A stretch of DNA of 64,000 nucleotides. Origin: an uncultured Collinsella sp. GTDB taxonomy: Bacteria; Actinomycetota; Coriobacteriia; Coriobacteriales; Coriobacteriaceae. The notes under the pieces are model-generated. The model saw only the letters and a list, made by a program, of their open reading frames with translations. It searched no databases and was not told the origin of the DNA. Of this stretch, positions 51,369-60,394 are shown one piece after another. The position numbers and the translations under genes are program-made. The stretch's first letter is position 1. Each line of letters begins with the position of its first letter. The stretch spans positions 73,044-137,043 of the forward strand of contig UQIE01000003.1 of assembly GCA_900541065.1 (NCBI GenBank), written 5' to 3'.

Positions 51369-52367
51369 CTAGCGTGCCATGGCGTCGCGGCCGGCTTCGA
51401 CGCGCTTGCGCTGGGCGGCGCGCTCCTCGCCGGTCAGACGCTCAAAGAGATGCCCGATAAGCGAGGCGAGTACCTGCTGAAACAGCGTTCCGCACATGAC
51501 GGGAAACACGACTTCGCCCGGAAAGTACTGCGTGGCGATGACGGCGCCCGAAGAGATGTTACGCATGCCGCAGGTAAAGCACATGGTGGTCGTCTCGCTA
51601 TATGGCAGATGCAGCGCATGGGCGACCAGAAAACCGACGACAAAGCCACTGATGGCGAAGACCAAAATAAAGAGGGCGACTTCCAGGCGCACCGCGTTCA
51701 TGTGCAGCACGTACTCGCTCATGGCGGTGGAGTTGGAGGCGATAACGCCCATCATCATGAATTTGCAGGCGGGCGAGAGCACGGGGGAGAGCTTCTCGTG
51801 TCCCCATCCACGCGTGAGCTCGTTGATCACGATGCCGAGCACGGCGGGGATGGCGATCATAAAGGCCATGTCTTGCATCATGCTCGGCACATCGATCGAG
51901 ACGGTGGCACCCAGCAAGAGCTTAAGCGTGAGCGGAATCGTCACAGGGGAGATAACCGAGGACGTCAGGATGATGGTGAGCGCGAGCGGGCCGTTGCCGC
52001 CGAACATGCTGATCCACATAAAAGCGGTGACGGCCACGGGCACGCTGTACTCGAGCACGATGCCGCAGACAAGGTTGGGGTTGGAGCCAAAGAAGAGTGA
52101 CCCTATGGCATACGCCGCGATGGGAATAAGCACTGCCGAGACCAGCAGCGCCAGAATCAGGTGCAGCGGACGGTGGAACACCTCGGCTACCTGGTGAAAA
52201 GTGTTGCTGAGCGCGCCCTGAAACGTCATAAAGGCGAAGAGGGCGGGAACAATGGGCTTGAGCACGCCGATCTGCTGGGGAAAGAGCACGCCGAGCGCCA
52301 CGCAAATCGGAACGATGATCTGCATATGCCCCGCGAGGAACTTTCCCAGTCCAGCCCATTGCTTCAT
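51369..52367 (-). CDS. Bile acid:sodium symporter family (BASS) transporter
   Basis: A 332-residue membrane protein with about ten helices. The N-terminal VALGVLFPQQIGVLKPIVPA, LEYSVPVAVTAFMWISMFGG and the later FTCGMRNISSGAVIATQYF are BASS-family segments, the last near the sodium sites. Bacterial BASS proteins move bile salts, pantoate or keto acids; a bile link is tempting in a gut species but unsupported by sequence alone. It converges on the DUF4931 gene with no terminator seen in the 30-base gap. Confidence 0.87.
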   Translation of the reverse strand: MKQWAGLGKFLAGHMQIIVPICVALGVLFPQQIGVLKPIVPALFAFMTFQGALSNTFHQVAEVFHRPLHLILALLVSAVLIPIAAYAIGSLFFGSNPNLVCGIVLEYSVPVAVTAFMWISMFGGNGPLALTIILTSSVISPVTIPLTLKLLLGATVSIDVPSMMQDMAFMIAIPAVLGIVINELTRGWGHEKLSPVLSPACKFMMMGVIASNSTAMSEYVLHMNAVRLEVALFILVFAISGFVVGFLVAHALHLPYSETTTMCFTCGMRNISSGAVIATQYFPGEVVFPVMCGTLFQQVLASLIGHLFERLTGEERAAQRKRVEAGRDAMAR

Positions 52368-52527
52368 ATGTCCCGTGACTCCCTTTATCCGCGAACTCGT
52401 TTGTATGGATATGCTAGACGCTCGTATGCGTCCGTGCGGCTGAAACGCTCGATTATTTCGAGACCATTACCGCCATCGTTTGCCGAAACCGCGGCGCACC
52501 GCGGCGTTTTGCGTCCGCGCTGCACGG

Positions 52528-52533
52528 TATAAT
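52528..52533 (+). promoter_or_regulatory. -10 box for the recJ-helicase operon
   Basis: A consensus TATAAT within CGGTATAATAAATC, about 60 bases before the upstream ORF at 52590. The -35 side is weak (TTTTGC, short spacing). The remainder of the 52368-52589 gap contains no other feature I could support. Confidence 0.5.
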
Positions 52534-52589
52534 AAATCCGTTCAACAGATCTGCCTGCCGAAGCGGGCATACACAGAGGACTCATCGCT

Positions 52590-52655
52590 ATGAACCGTGA
52601 GAGGTATCGCGGCGACCTGCCCCTATCGGGGGTGGGTGCCTATGTCATCGCTTAA
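52590..52655 (+). CDS. 21-codon upstream ORF overlapping recJ
   Basis: ATG at 52590, nine bases after AGAGGA, opens a 21-residue frame, MNRERYRGDL then PLSGVGAYVIA, ending with TAA at 52653-52655. It overlaps the recJ-helicase ATG (52642) by 14 bases, and its own codons contain the recJ RBS GGGGGTGGG. Ribosomes finishing it would be placed to restart on recJ. Function could be translational coupling or leader control. The peptide has no known family. Confidence 0.45.
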   Translation: MNRERYRGDLPLSGVGAYVIA

Positions 52656-55600
52656 GACGACGCATCGCTGGGCGGTCGCTCAGCAAAACCCCGAGCTCGA
52701 AAAGGAGCTTTCGGCTGGTCTGGGCATTCCCGGGCTGGTGGCGCGCATTATGGTCGCGCACGGCATTGGCTCCATCAAAGAGGGCCAATTGTTTTTGACG
52801 CCTTCGCTCGATCGCGACTGGGCCGACCCACTCATTATCCCGGGCATGTCGGTCGTCGCCGACCGCGTCGAGCGTGCTATTCGCAACCACGAGCACATTG
52901 CAGTCTTTGGCGATTTTGACGTTGACGGTATTACGTCGACCTGTCTGTTGACCGAGGCGCTGCGCACGTTTGGCGCCGATGTTACGCCGTTTATTCCGCA
53001 TCGCTTTGATGAGGGCTACGGTCTTTCGCGCGCGGCGCTCGACCGCGTTAACGAGCTCGCTCGCCCCCAGCTGATCGTGACCGTCGATAACGGCATTGCC
53101 GCCAAGGAAGAGGTTTCCTATCTGGAGAGCCTGGGGATCGATTTGGTGGTCACGGACCATCACGAGCCCTCCGACCAGGTGCCGCAGGGTGTGCCCCTGA
53201 CTGACCCCAAGCTCGAGGACGAGGGCCCCTCGCGTGAGCTTGCCGGTGCTGGTGTGGCGCTCAAGCTGGTGCAAGTCCTGGGTGAGCGCCTGGGCAAGCC
53301 GTCGTATTGGCGTTCGCTAATCGAGGTCGCGGCGCTGGGCACCGTGTCCGACATGATGCCGCTCACGCCCGAGAACCGCGCGCTGGTTGCCGAGGGCATC
53401 CAGCAGATGCGCGTAACCGCTCGCCCCGGCTATATCGCGCTTGCCGCGCTCGCCAAGGCGGACCTTTCTACCATTACGGCCGACGGCCTGTCGTTTTCGC
53501 TCATCCCTCGTCTGAATGCTGCCGGCCGCATGGCTGATCCCAAGCTGGCGCTCGACCTGCTGCTTGCCCGCGATCCCATCGAAGCAAGCGCACTGGCGGC
53601 TGAGCTCGAGGAAATCAACCGCCAGCGCCGTGAGATCGAGGCGGAGCTCACGCGCGATGCCATGGCAAAGGTCGAGGAGGCCTATGACGGCGGACGCGCG
53701 ATCGTCGTGGGCGGCGAAGGCTGGCACGAGGGCGTCAAGGGCATCGTGGCAAGCCGTCTGACCAACCGCTACCACGTGCCGGCGCTGCTGTTCTCGATCG
53801 AGGACGGTATCGCGCGCGGCTCTGGTCGCTCGGTGGGCAAAGTTAACCTGTTTGACGCCGTCGAGCGCTGTTCCGACCTGCTGATTCGTCGCGGCGGACA
53901 TGCCGGTGCGGTGGGAGTGACCATCGAGGCATCCAAGCTCGATGAATTCCGTCGTCGCCTTTCCGCCGTGCTATCGGAGATTCCCGCCGAGGACTTTGAA
54001 GACATCGACGAGGTTGCCGCCACGGTCGACCTTTCCGAGCTGAATATCGAGACTATAGAGCAGATTTCCCGTCTTGAGCCGTTTGGCCAGGGCAACAAGG
54101 TGCCGCTGCTGGCCGCCGAGGGCGTGACGATGTGCGATCGCGCCGTGGTGGGCAAAACCGGCGAGCACATGCGCTTTGTGGCGACCGATGGCGCCGCGAG
54201 TGTGCCGGCCATTATGTTCCGCGTGCCGCAAATCGATAAGCTCATCAACTGCGATAGCGCTGTCGACTTGGTGTTCGAGGCCGTTGCCGAGCATTGGCAG
54301 GGGCGTGTGAAGCCCAAGCTCATGATCAAGGATGTTCTGGTCCGCGATACCATGCTGCCCAGCGTCGACGATCCGGCATGCGAGCTTCGTCGTGGCGTGC
54401 AGCCGGCGGATTCCGGCCTGCGCCTGGAGTCGCGCAAGCGCGAGACGCTCGCCCAGCTTTCCTATACCGAGCTCACGCGCTCGCTTATCCATAGCTTTAT
54501 AGGCTCGAACCAGCCGCACCGCGCGCAGGTCGAGGCGCTCGATGCCCTGGCCGATCACCAAAGTGTTCTGGCCGTTATGGGAACGGGACGCGGCAAGTCG
54601 CTCATCTTCCATGTGCATGCCGCGCGCGAGGCGGTTCTTCGCGGGCGTGCGAGCATCTTTGTCTATCCGCTGCGCGCGCTCGTTGCCGACCAGGCCTATC
54701 ACCTCTCGTCGACGATGGCCGCGCTCGGCATTGGCGTCGGCGTGTTGACCGGCGAGACCGTGGAGGCGGCGCGCGATGACGTGTTCGCCGGCCTGGCTTC
54801 GGGCCGCACCGGTATCGTGCTCACGACGCCCGAGTTCCTGTCTATCCACCGTGACCGCTTCGCGCGTTCGGGCCGCATCGGCTTTGTCGTTATCGATGAG
54901 GCGCACCACGCCGGCCTTGCCAAGGGCGGCGACCGCAGCGCCTATCTCGACATGCCCGATATCCTCAAAGCCCTGGGCGACCCGGTCGTTATGGCTGCGA
55001 CGGCCACCGCGACGGCTCCGGTCGTGGCCGAGCTTGCCCGCATGTTGCCGATCACTCGCACGGTGGTCGACGAGACGGTGCGCGAGAACCTGCAGCTCGA
55101 GGACGACCGCGACCTTGCGAGCCGCGAGAACCGTTTAGTGTCGATCGTGGCGACGGGGGAGAAGACCGTCATTTACGTCAATTCGCGTGATCAGTCCGTG
55201 GCGCTTGCCAAGACACTACGCAAACGCGTTCCCGACTGTGCGACCCGTATCGCGTTCTATAACGCTGGCCTTACGCGCACCGACCGCCATCGCGTAGAAG
55301 AAGCGTTTCGAGACGGCAGCCTCAGCTGCATCGTTTCGACCTCCGCCTTTGGCGAGGGTGTCAACCTGCCCGATATCCGCCATGTCGTGCTCTACCACAT
55401 GCCGTTTGGCGCCATCGAGTTCAACCAGATGAGCGGACGTGCCGGCCGCGACGGCCAGCCCGCCGTAATCCATCTGCTCTATTCGTCGCGCGACGCCCGC
55501 ATTAACGAGCGCCTGCTCGACTGCTATGCGCCCGAGCGCGACGAGCTCGTCACGCTCTATCGCGCGCTGCAGACCATGTGGCGCTCCAACCGCGGCAAAA

Positions 55601-55929
55601 CCGGGGACGATTCCTTTAGCGCGAGCGATATCGACATCGCGCAGATGTGCCTTGCCATCGATGCTCGCACGCCGGTCGACGAGCGCTCGGTGGAAAGCGG
55701 CCTGGGAATCTTCGAAGAGCTTGGTTTTTGTCGCGTTTCGGGGTTTGACGACACTCGTCGTATCGCGATGGCCGAAAACCCCGGCCGCGTGCAATTGAGC
55801 AGGTCAATTCGCTATTTGGAGGGCTTGCGCTCGCGCATGGAGTTTTCGGCTTTCCGGAGCTGGGCGCTCGATTCGTGCGCTTCTGATATGCTAGCCAAAG
55901 TTAACCGCCCGATCGTACCGCGGGCCTAG
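52642..55929 (+). CDS. recJ: RecJ exonuclease fused to a RecQ-like DEAH helicase
   Basis: A 1095-residue fusion. Residues 1-570 are RecJ: DFDVDG (91-96), DNGIAAKEE, VTDHHEPSD (171-179), LNAAGRM (291-297), the DHHA1 motif RRGGHAGAVG (416-425) and an OB-like region near 480-570. Residues 605-1095 are a helicase: MGTGRGKS (646-653), DEAHH (752-756), ATATA, STSAFGEGVN and QMSGRAGRDGQ. RecJ degrades 5' single strands and works with RecQ in gap and fork repair, so joining both in one chain is functionally sensible. ATG at 52642 has GGGGGTGGG upstream. The Rel gene starts 15 bases after the stop. Confidence 0.9.
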   Translation: MSSLKTTHRWAVAQQNPELEKELSAGLGIPGLVARIMVAHGIGSIKEGQLFLTPSLDRDWADPLIIPGMSVVADRVERAIRNHEHIAVFGDFDVDGITSTCLLTEALRTFGADVTPFIPHRFDEGYGLSRAALDRVNELARPQLIVTVDNGIAAKEEVSYLESLGIDLVVTDHHEPSDQVPQGVPLTDPKLEDEGPSRELAGAGVALKLVQVLGERLGKPSYWRSLIEVAALGTVSDMMPLTPENRALVAEGIQQMRVTARPGYIALAALAKADLSTITADGLSFSLIPRLNAAGRMADPKLALDLLLARDPIEASALAAELEEINRQRREIEAELTRDAMAKVEEAYDGGRAIVVGGEGWHEGVKGIVASRLTNRYHVPALLFSIEDGIARGSGRSVGKVNLFDAVERCSDLLIRRGGHAGAVGVTIEASKLDEFRRRLSAVLSEIPAEDFEDIDEVAATVDLSELNIETIEQISRLEPFGQGNKVPLLAAEGVTMCDRAVVGKTGEHMRFVATDGAASVPAIMFRVPQIDKLINCDSAVDLVFEAVAEHWQGRVKPKLMIKDVLVRDTMLPSVDDPACELRRGVQPADSGLRLESRKRETLAQLSYTELTRSLIHSFIGSNQPHRAQVEALDALADHQSVLAVMGTGRGKSLIFHVHAAREAVLRGRASIFVYPLRALVADQAYHLSSTMAALGIGVGVLTGETVEAARDDVFAGLASGRTGIVLTTPEFLSIHRDRFARSGRIGFVVIDEAHHAGLAKGGDRSAYLDMPDILKALGDPVVMAATATATAPVVAELARMLPITRTVVDETVRENLQLEDDRDLASRENRLVSIVATGEKTVIYVNSRDQSVALAKTLRKRVPDCATRIAFYNAGLTRTDRHRVEEAFRDGSLSCIVSTSAFGEGVNLPDIRHVVLYHMPFGAIEFNQMSGRAGRDGQPAVIHLLYSSRDARINERLLDCYAPERDELVTLYRALQTMWRSNRGKTGDDSFSASDIDIAQMCLAIDARTPVDERSVESGLGIFEELGFCRVSGFDDTRRIAMAENPGRVQLSRSIRYLEGLRSRMEFSAFRSWALDSCASDMLAKVNRPIVPRA

Positions 55930-55944
55930 GGGAAGGGGACCTCG

Positions 55945-58305
55945 ATGGATGCCGCAGCCCGTACCGCCCATGATTCCACCCTCCAGCCGTTTTCGGAGAT
56001 GGAGCACTATAAGCATGCCGATGAGCTGCCGCCCGAGATTATGGCGGACAGCTACGACAAGCTGGAGCGCCTGTGCCTCAAATATATGAATGAGGACGAC
56101 TTTTCTAAGGTTGAGCAGGCCTACTGCTTTGCCGCCGAGAAGCACTGCAACCAAAAGCGCCGCTCGGGCGAGATGTACATTAACCATCCCGTCGAGGTTG
56201 CCATCATTTTGGCCGATCTCAAGATGGACTGCGATGTGGTGTGCGCCGCGCTGCTGCACGATACCGTCGAGGACACCGAGACTTCTCTTGCCGATGTTTC
56301 CGGCCTGTTTGGCGATACGGTGGCCGAGCTCGTCGATGGCGTGACCAAGCTCACCAACATCGAAGTCGACAGCATGGACGAGAAGCAGGCGCTCACGCTG
56401 CGCAAGATGTTCCTCGCCATGTCCAAGGACATTCGCGTCATCATCGTTAAACTTGCCGACCGTCTGCACAACATGCGAACGCTGGCAGCCCTGCGCGAGG
56501 ATCGTCGCCTGTTTAAGGCTCGCGAGACCATGGACGTGTACGCGCCCTTGGCCGACCGCCTGGGCATGAGCTCTATTAAGTGGGAGCTCGAGGACCTGTC
56601 CTTCTTCTACCTGGAGCCCGATGCCTACCAGCGCATCGCGCGCATGGTGGCTGAGTCGCGCGAGGTCCGCGAGCGCTACCTTGCCGAGACCATCAAGACG
56701 CTTACCGATGAGCTCAACCGCATTGGTCTGGAGGACTTCCAGATCAACGGCCGCTCCAAGCACTATTGGTCCATCTACCAAAAGATGAAGCGCAAGGGCA
56801 AGGAGTTCTCCGAGATCTACGACCTGGTGGCGCTGCGCGTAATTACCCATTCGGTGCGCGATTGCTACTCCACGCTCGGTGCGGTGCATACGCTGTGGCA
56901 CCCCATGCCTGGTCGCTTTAAAGACTATATCGCCATGCCCAAGGTCAATAACTACCAGTCGCTCCACACGACGGTCATCGGCCCTACGGCTCGTCCGCTC
57001 GAGATTCAGATTCGAACCTACGAGATGCATGAGCAGGCCGAGTACGGCATTGCCGCCCACTGGCTATATAAGAAGTCGGGCGGATCGTCTGCTTCCAAGA
57101 CCAATGACGCTCAACGTTTGGACGACCAGATCAACTGGCTCAAGCATTCGCTCGATTGGGCGGCTTCCGACGAGATTACCGATGCCAAGGAATACCTGCA
57201 CTCGCTGAAGGTCGATCTGTTCGATCAGGAGATCTTTGTCTTCACGCCCAAAGGCGAGGTCATGGCGCTTCGTGCTGGCTCCACGCCGCTCGACTTTGCC
57301 TATGCCGTTCATACCGAGGTGGGAAACCATTGCGTCGGCGCCAAAATCAACGGTGCGGTGGCTCCGCTCACGCACGAGATCAAGACGGGCGACCGCGTTG
57401 AAATCCTGACTAACAAGAGTTCCAAGCCGTCGCGCGATTGGCTCAAGATCGTTAAGACACCTTCCGCCAAGTCAAAGATCCGCCGCTTTTTTGCCGCTGC
57501 GACCAAGGACGACGACGCTGCCGCCGGTCGCGATATGCTGGCCAAGGACCTGCGTAAGCGTGGCTATGGCATTTCTACGCCGCGTTCGACGCGTGCACTC
57601 AACGCCGTGGCGGAGCAGTTTAACTTCAAGCAGCTCGAGGACCTGTTTGCCGCCGTCGGCGCCGGCAAGGTTGCCCCGCGCGCTGTGGGCAATAAGGTCG
57701 AGCAAATCTTGGACCCCAAGCCCGAGGAACAGCTCACCAAGGCCGAGGCTATCGCCGAGGTCGTGAAGCAGCCCGCTCGCGGCTCCAACCGCAAGCCGCA
57801 AAAGCGCGGCAAGAGCGCCAGTAACGGCATTATCGTCAAGGGCGAGAGCAACAGCGGCCTGCTGGTCCGTCTGGCTCATTGCTGCAACCCCGTGACGGGT
57901 GACGACATCGTCGGCTTCATCACGCGCGGTCGTGGCGTTTCGGTGCATCGCGCCAACTGCCCCAACGTCAAGGGTCTTATGGAACATCCCGAGCGCATGA
58001 TCGATGTGGAGTGGGACGGCGCTGCCGACACCCTCTTCCAGGTCGAGATCGTGGTCGAGTGCCTGGACCGCATGGGCCTGCTCAAGGATGTCACCATTGC
58101 CATTGGCGATGCGGGCGGCAATATCCTTTCTGCCGCCACATCGACCAACCGCGAGGGTATTGCAACCCTGCGCTTCATGGTCGAGATCTCGGACGCGAGC
58201 GGTCTGGATCCGCTGCTGGCTTCCATCAGCAGTGTCGATTCGGTCTACGACGCTCGCCGTCTTATGCCCGGCGAAGGCGGAGCTCAGCTCAAACGCCGTG
58301 TGTAG
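55945..58305 (+). CDS. rel: Bifunctional (p)ppGpp synthetase/hydrolase Rel
   Basis: A 786-residue RelA/SpoT enzyme controlling the stringent response. HD hydrolase domain near residues 55-200 with INHPVEVA and ALLHDTVEDT intact; synthetase domain near 245-360 (GRSKHYWSIYQKMKRKG, VALRVI, NNYQSLHTTV); TGS domain near 430-490 (FVFTPKGEVMAL); a conserved Cys region RLAHCCNPVTGDDI; and a C-terminal ACT domain. Both activities should be present. GGGGAAGGGGA precedes the ATG. Co-transcription with recJ-helicase is likely given the 15-base gap. Confidence 0.95.
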   Translation: MDAAARTAHDSTLQPFSEMEHYKHADELPPEIMADSYDKLERLCLKYMNEDDFSKVEQAYCFAAEKHCNQKRRSGEMYINHPVEVAIILADLKMDCDVVCAALLHDTVEDTETSLADVSGLFGDTVAELVDGVTKLTNIEVDSMDEKQALTLRKMFLAMSKDIRVIIVKLADRLHNMRTLAALREDRRLFKARETMDVYAPLADRLGMSSIKWELEDLSFFYLEPDAYQRIARMVAESREVRERYLAETIKTLTDELNRIGLEDFQINGRSKHYWSIYQKMKRKGKEFSEIYDLVALRVITHSVRDCYSTLGAVHTLWHPMPGRFKDYIAMPKVNNYQSLHTTVIGPTARPLEIQIRTYEMHEQAEYGIAAHWLYKKSGGSSASKTNDAQRLDDQINWLKHSLDWAASDEITDAKEYLHSLKVDLFDQEIFVFTPKGEVMALRAGSTPLDFAYAVHTEVGNHCVGAKINGAVAPLTHEIKTGDRVEILTNKSSKPSRDWLKIVKTPSAKSKIRRFFAAATKDDDAAAGRDMLAKDLRKRGYGISTPRSTRALNAVAEQFNFKQLEDLFAAVGAGKVAPRAVGNKVEQILDPKPEEQLTKAEAIAEVVKQPARGSNRKPQKRGKSASNGIIVKGESNSGLLVRLAHCCNPVTGDDIVGFITRGRGVSVHRANCPNVKGLMEHPERMIDVEWDGAADTLFQVEIVVECLDRMGLLKDVTIAIGDAGGNILSAATSTNREGIATLRFMVEISDASGLDPLLASISSVDSVYDARRLMPGEGGAQLKRRV

Positions 58306-58338
58306 GTGCGAGAGCCTCTCAGCATCATAGATATTGGT

Positions 58339-58376
58339 TACGTTCGAGGCATCGTTTGGTGCCTCGAACGTATTTT
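58339..58376 (+). terminator. Rho-independent terminator after rel
   Basis: TACGTTCGAGGCA pairs with TGCCTCGAACGTA across TCGTTTGG, followed by TTTT. It lies 33 bases past the rel stop and just before the RBS of the next gene, so some read-through may feed that gene. Confidence 0.82.
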
Positions 58377-58393
58377 AGAAGGAGGGTATGCGC

Positions 58394-59077
58394 ATGGGCG
58401 ATATGACTTTGGACCTGACACCCCGAGGTGCGGCTTCGATTGAGACACTCGTCAACGGCCCGATTCAGACCAACAGCTACGCCGTGATTTCGAATGACGA
58501 GTGCTTAATCGTCGATCCGGCGTGGGAGGGCGAGCGTCTTGTGGAGCATATCCGCACCGCGCATCCCGAGGTGCGCGTACTCGGCTCTGTCTGCACGCAC
58601 GGTCATGCCGACCATGTTGGCGGGGTTGCCGGGGTTCGAGCTGTCGTTGGCGACAGCGCACTATATGAGTTGTGCGCTAAGGACGTGACGGTACCTCGCG
58701 CAAATATCGAGGAGCAGCGCGCCATGTGGGGTATCGAGACGCCCGATCCGGGTGAGCCGACGCGCTTGCTTGCCGAGGGCGATACAATCGAGGTGGGCGA
58801 CGTCTGTCTGCAGGTGATCGAGACGCCGGGGCATACGCCGGGCGGCATCGTCCTGTTCGCCGCGACCGAGCAGGGGAACATCGCCTTTGTGGGCGACACG
58901 CTTTTCCCGGGCAGTCACGGTCGTACCGATCTTTCCGGCGGTGACGAGGCGGCGATTATGCGCTCGCTCTCCAAACTTGCCAAGACGCTTCCGCCCGATA
59001 CCGTTTGCTTGACGGGCCATGGCGATTCGACCACGATGGCGCGCGAACTTATGCAGAACCCGTTTATGCAGATGTAG
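58394..59077 (+). CDS. MBL-fold metallohydrolase (glyoxalase II-like)
   Basis: About 227 residues with the metallo-beta-lactamase metal site: CTHGHADHVGG (HxHxDH), the GHTPGG histidine, GDTLFPGSHGRTD and the final TGHGDSTT. Single-domain YcbL/glyoxalase II-like enzymes hydrolyse thioesters, but the substrate is not set by these motifs. ATG at 58394 is preferred for the distance from GGAGGG; the ATG at 58388 lies almost inside that site. Confidence 0.87.
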   Translation: MGDMTLDLTPRGAASIETLVNGPIQTNSYAVISNDECLIVDPAWEGERLVEHIRTAHPEVRVLGSVCTHGHADHVGGVAGVRAVVGDSALYELCAKDVTVPRANIEEQRAMWGIETPDPGEPTRLLAEGDTIEVGDVCLQVIETPGHTPGGIVLFAATEQGNIAFVGDTLFPGSHGRTDLSGGDEAAIMRSLSKLAKTLPPDTVCLTGHGDSTTMARELMQNPFMQM

Positions 59078-59203
59078 GCTCGAAGCCGTCTTTCGAACCA
59101 CGAAGACCGCTCAATCGTCAAGCTATTTTCCCCAGTGGGTCGATTCTGTGGGGCAAACGGTCAAAATTTGTCCAATCGGATGGTATTCGTGAACAAACGA
59201 ACG

Positions 59204-59231
59204 TTTATGCTCGGGTATGTCGTGGTAAAAT
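59204..59231 (+). promoter_or_regulatory. Probable fba promoter
   Basis: TTTATG (59204-59209) and TAAAAT (59226-59231), 16 bases apart, lie 40 bases ahead of the aldolase ATG. The rest of the gap from 59078 is unremarkable. Confidence 0.5.
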
Positions 59232-59271
59232 CTCAGGCGTTATCGGAGCAACCTTACAGGAGGTTTCTTTT

Positions 59272-60138
59272 ATGCTCGTCAACGCAGCAGACATGCTCAA
59301 GAAGGCCGAGGCCGGCAAGTACGCTCTCGGTGCCTTCAACACCAACAACCTCGAGTGGACCCTGGCTATTCTCCAGGCCGCCGAGGAGGCCAAGTCTCCG
59401 CTGATCCTTCAGTGCACCGCTGGTGCCGCTAAGTGGATGGGCGGTTTCAAGGTCTGCGCCGACATGGTCAAGGCTGCCGTCGAGGCCACGGGCGTTACCG
59501 TCCCCGTCGCCCTTCACCTCGATCACGGTTCTTACGAGGACTGCTTCAAGTGCATCGAGGCCGGCTTCACGTCCATCATGTATGACGGCTCTCACGAGGA
59601 GACCTTCCAGCTTAACCTCGACCGCACCAAGGAGCTCGTTGAGCTTGCCCACTCCAAGGGCATGTCCATCGAGGCCGAGGTCGGCGGCATCGGCGGCACC
59701 GAGGACGGCGTGACCTCCAACGGCGAGCTCGCTGACCCCGCTGAGTGCAAGCAGATTGCTGACCTGGGCGTCGACTTCCTCGCCTGCGGTATCGGCAACA
59801 TCCACGGCGTGTATCCCGCCGACTGGGCTGGCCTTTCCTTCGAGCGTCTGGGCGAGATCAAGGCTCAGACCGACGACCTGCCCCTCGTTCTGCACGGTGG
59901 TACCGGCATCCCCGAGGATCAGATCAAGAAGGCCATCTCCCTGGGTATCTCCAAGATCAACGTCAACACCGATCTGCAGCTCGTCTTCGCCAAGGGCGTT
60001 CGCGAGTATATCGAGGCTGGCAAGGATCAGCAGGGCAAGGGCTTTGACCCCCGCAAGCTCCTCAAGCCTGGTCGCGACAACATCGTTGCCCGCACCAAGG
60101 AGCTCATGGAGGAGTTTGGCTCCGTCAACAAGGCGTAA
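59272..60138 (+). CDS. fba: Class II fructose-1,6-bisphosphate aldolase
   Basis: A 288-residue zinc-dependent aldolase splitting fructose-1,6-bisphosphate in glycolysis. ALHLDHGSYEDC (general acid and metal His), SIMYDGSHE, EAEVGGIGGTEDG, LACGIGNIHGVY and LVLHGGTGIPEDQIKKAI are all present in order. The length matches the class IIB group; tagatose- or ketose-specific relatives are less likely given the match over GNIHG and GGTG loops. A strong ACAGGAGG RBS and even codon use suggest high expression. A long palindrome follows as terminator. Confidence 0.93.
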   Translation: MLVNAADMLKKAEAGKYALGAFNTNNLEWTLAILQAAEEAKSPLILQCTAGAAKWMGGFKVCADMVKAAVEATGVTVPVALHLDHGSYEDCFKCIEAGFTSIMYDGSHEETFQLNLDRTKELVELAHSKGMSIEAEVGGIGGTEDGVTSNGELADPAECKQIADLGVDFLACGIGNIHGVYPADWAGLSFERLGEIKAQTDDLPLVLHGGTGIPEDQIKKAISLGISKINVNTDLQLVFAKGVREYIEAGKDQQGKGFDPRKLLKPGRDNIVARTKELMEEFGSVNKA

Positions 60139-60160
60139 GTAGCGGTTTAACTTTCCCGTC

Positions 60161-60253
60161 GGAGGCCCCGTTCACCCTACGCTTTTCCCTTGCGCTCACC
60201 TGGCTTTGCCAGAAGTCGCGCAATGGGAAAAGCTTCGGGTGAACGGGGCCTCC
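60161..60253. repeat. 93-bp three-tier inverted repeat after fba
   Basis: Outer arms GGAGGCCCCGTTCACCC (60161-60177) and GGGTGAACGGGGCCTCC (60237-60253) pair perfectly. Middle arms GCTTTTCCC and GGGAAAAGC and inner arms CTGGC/GCCAG add two more stems. TTC follows the right arm, not a U-run. It probably ends or protects the fba transcript, and its size and layering resemble a small mobile palindrome. Confidence 0.65.
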
Positions 60254-60331
60254 TTCGTTAACTCGCCACAGGGTTACTGGGCTGAATTCATTTTTTATAG
60301 GTACCGTTTATCGGTGTTGAGGGTTCCTTTA

Positions 60332-60360
60332 TTGGGGCTTTCTTTTTATCTCGCTACAAT
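60332..60360 (+). promoter_or_regulatory. Promoter of the transglutaminase-like gene
   Basis: TTGGGG (60332-60337), 17 bases, TACAAT (60355-60360). An ATG inside the -10 box (60359) is therefore unlikely to be translated, which supports the start at 60395. Confidence 0.55.
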
Positions 60361-60394
60361 GGACTTCAAGAGTTCTAATGACTTGGAGTTTGGT

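Noticed and set aside
59180..59220. LexA/SOS box ahead of the aldolase (CGAAC...GTTT words)
   Set aside because: The half-sites do not form the GAAC-N4-GTTC dyad.
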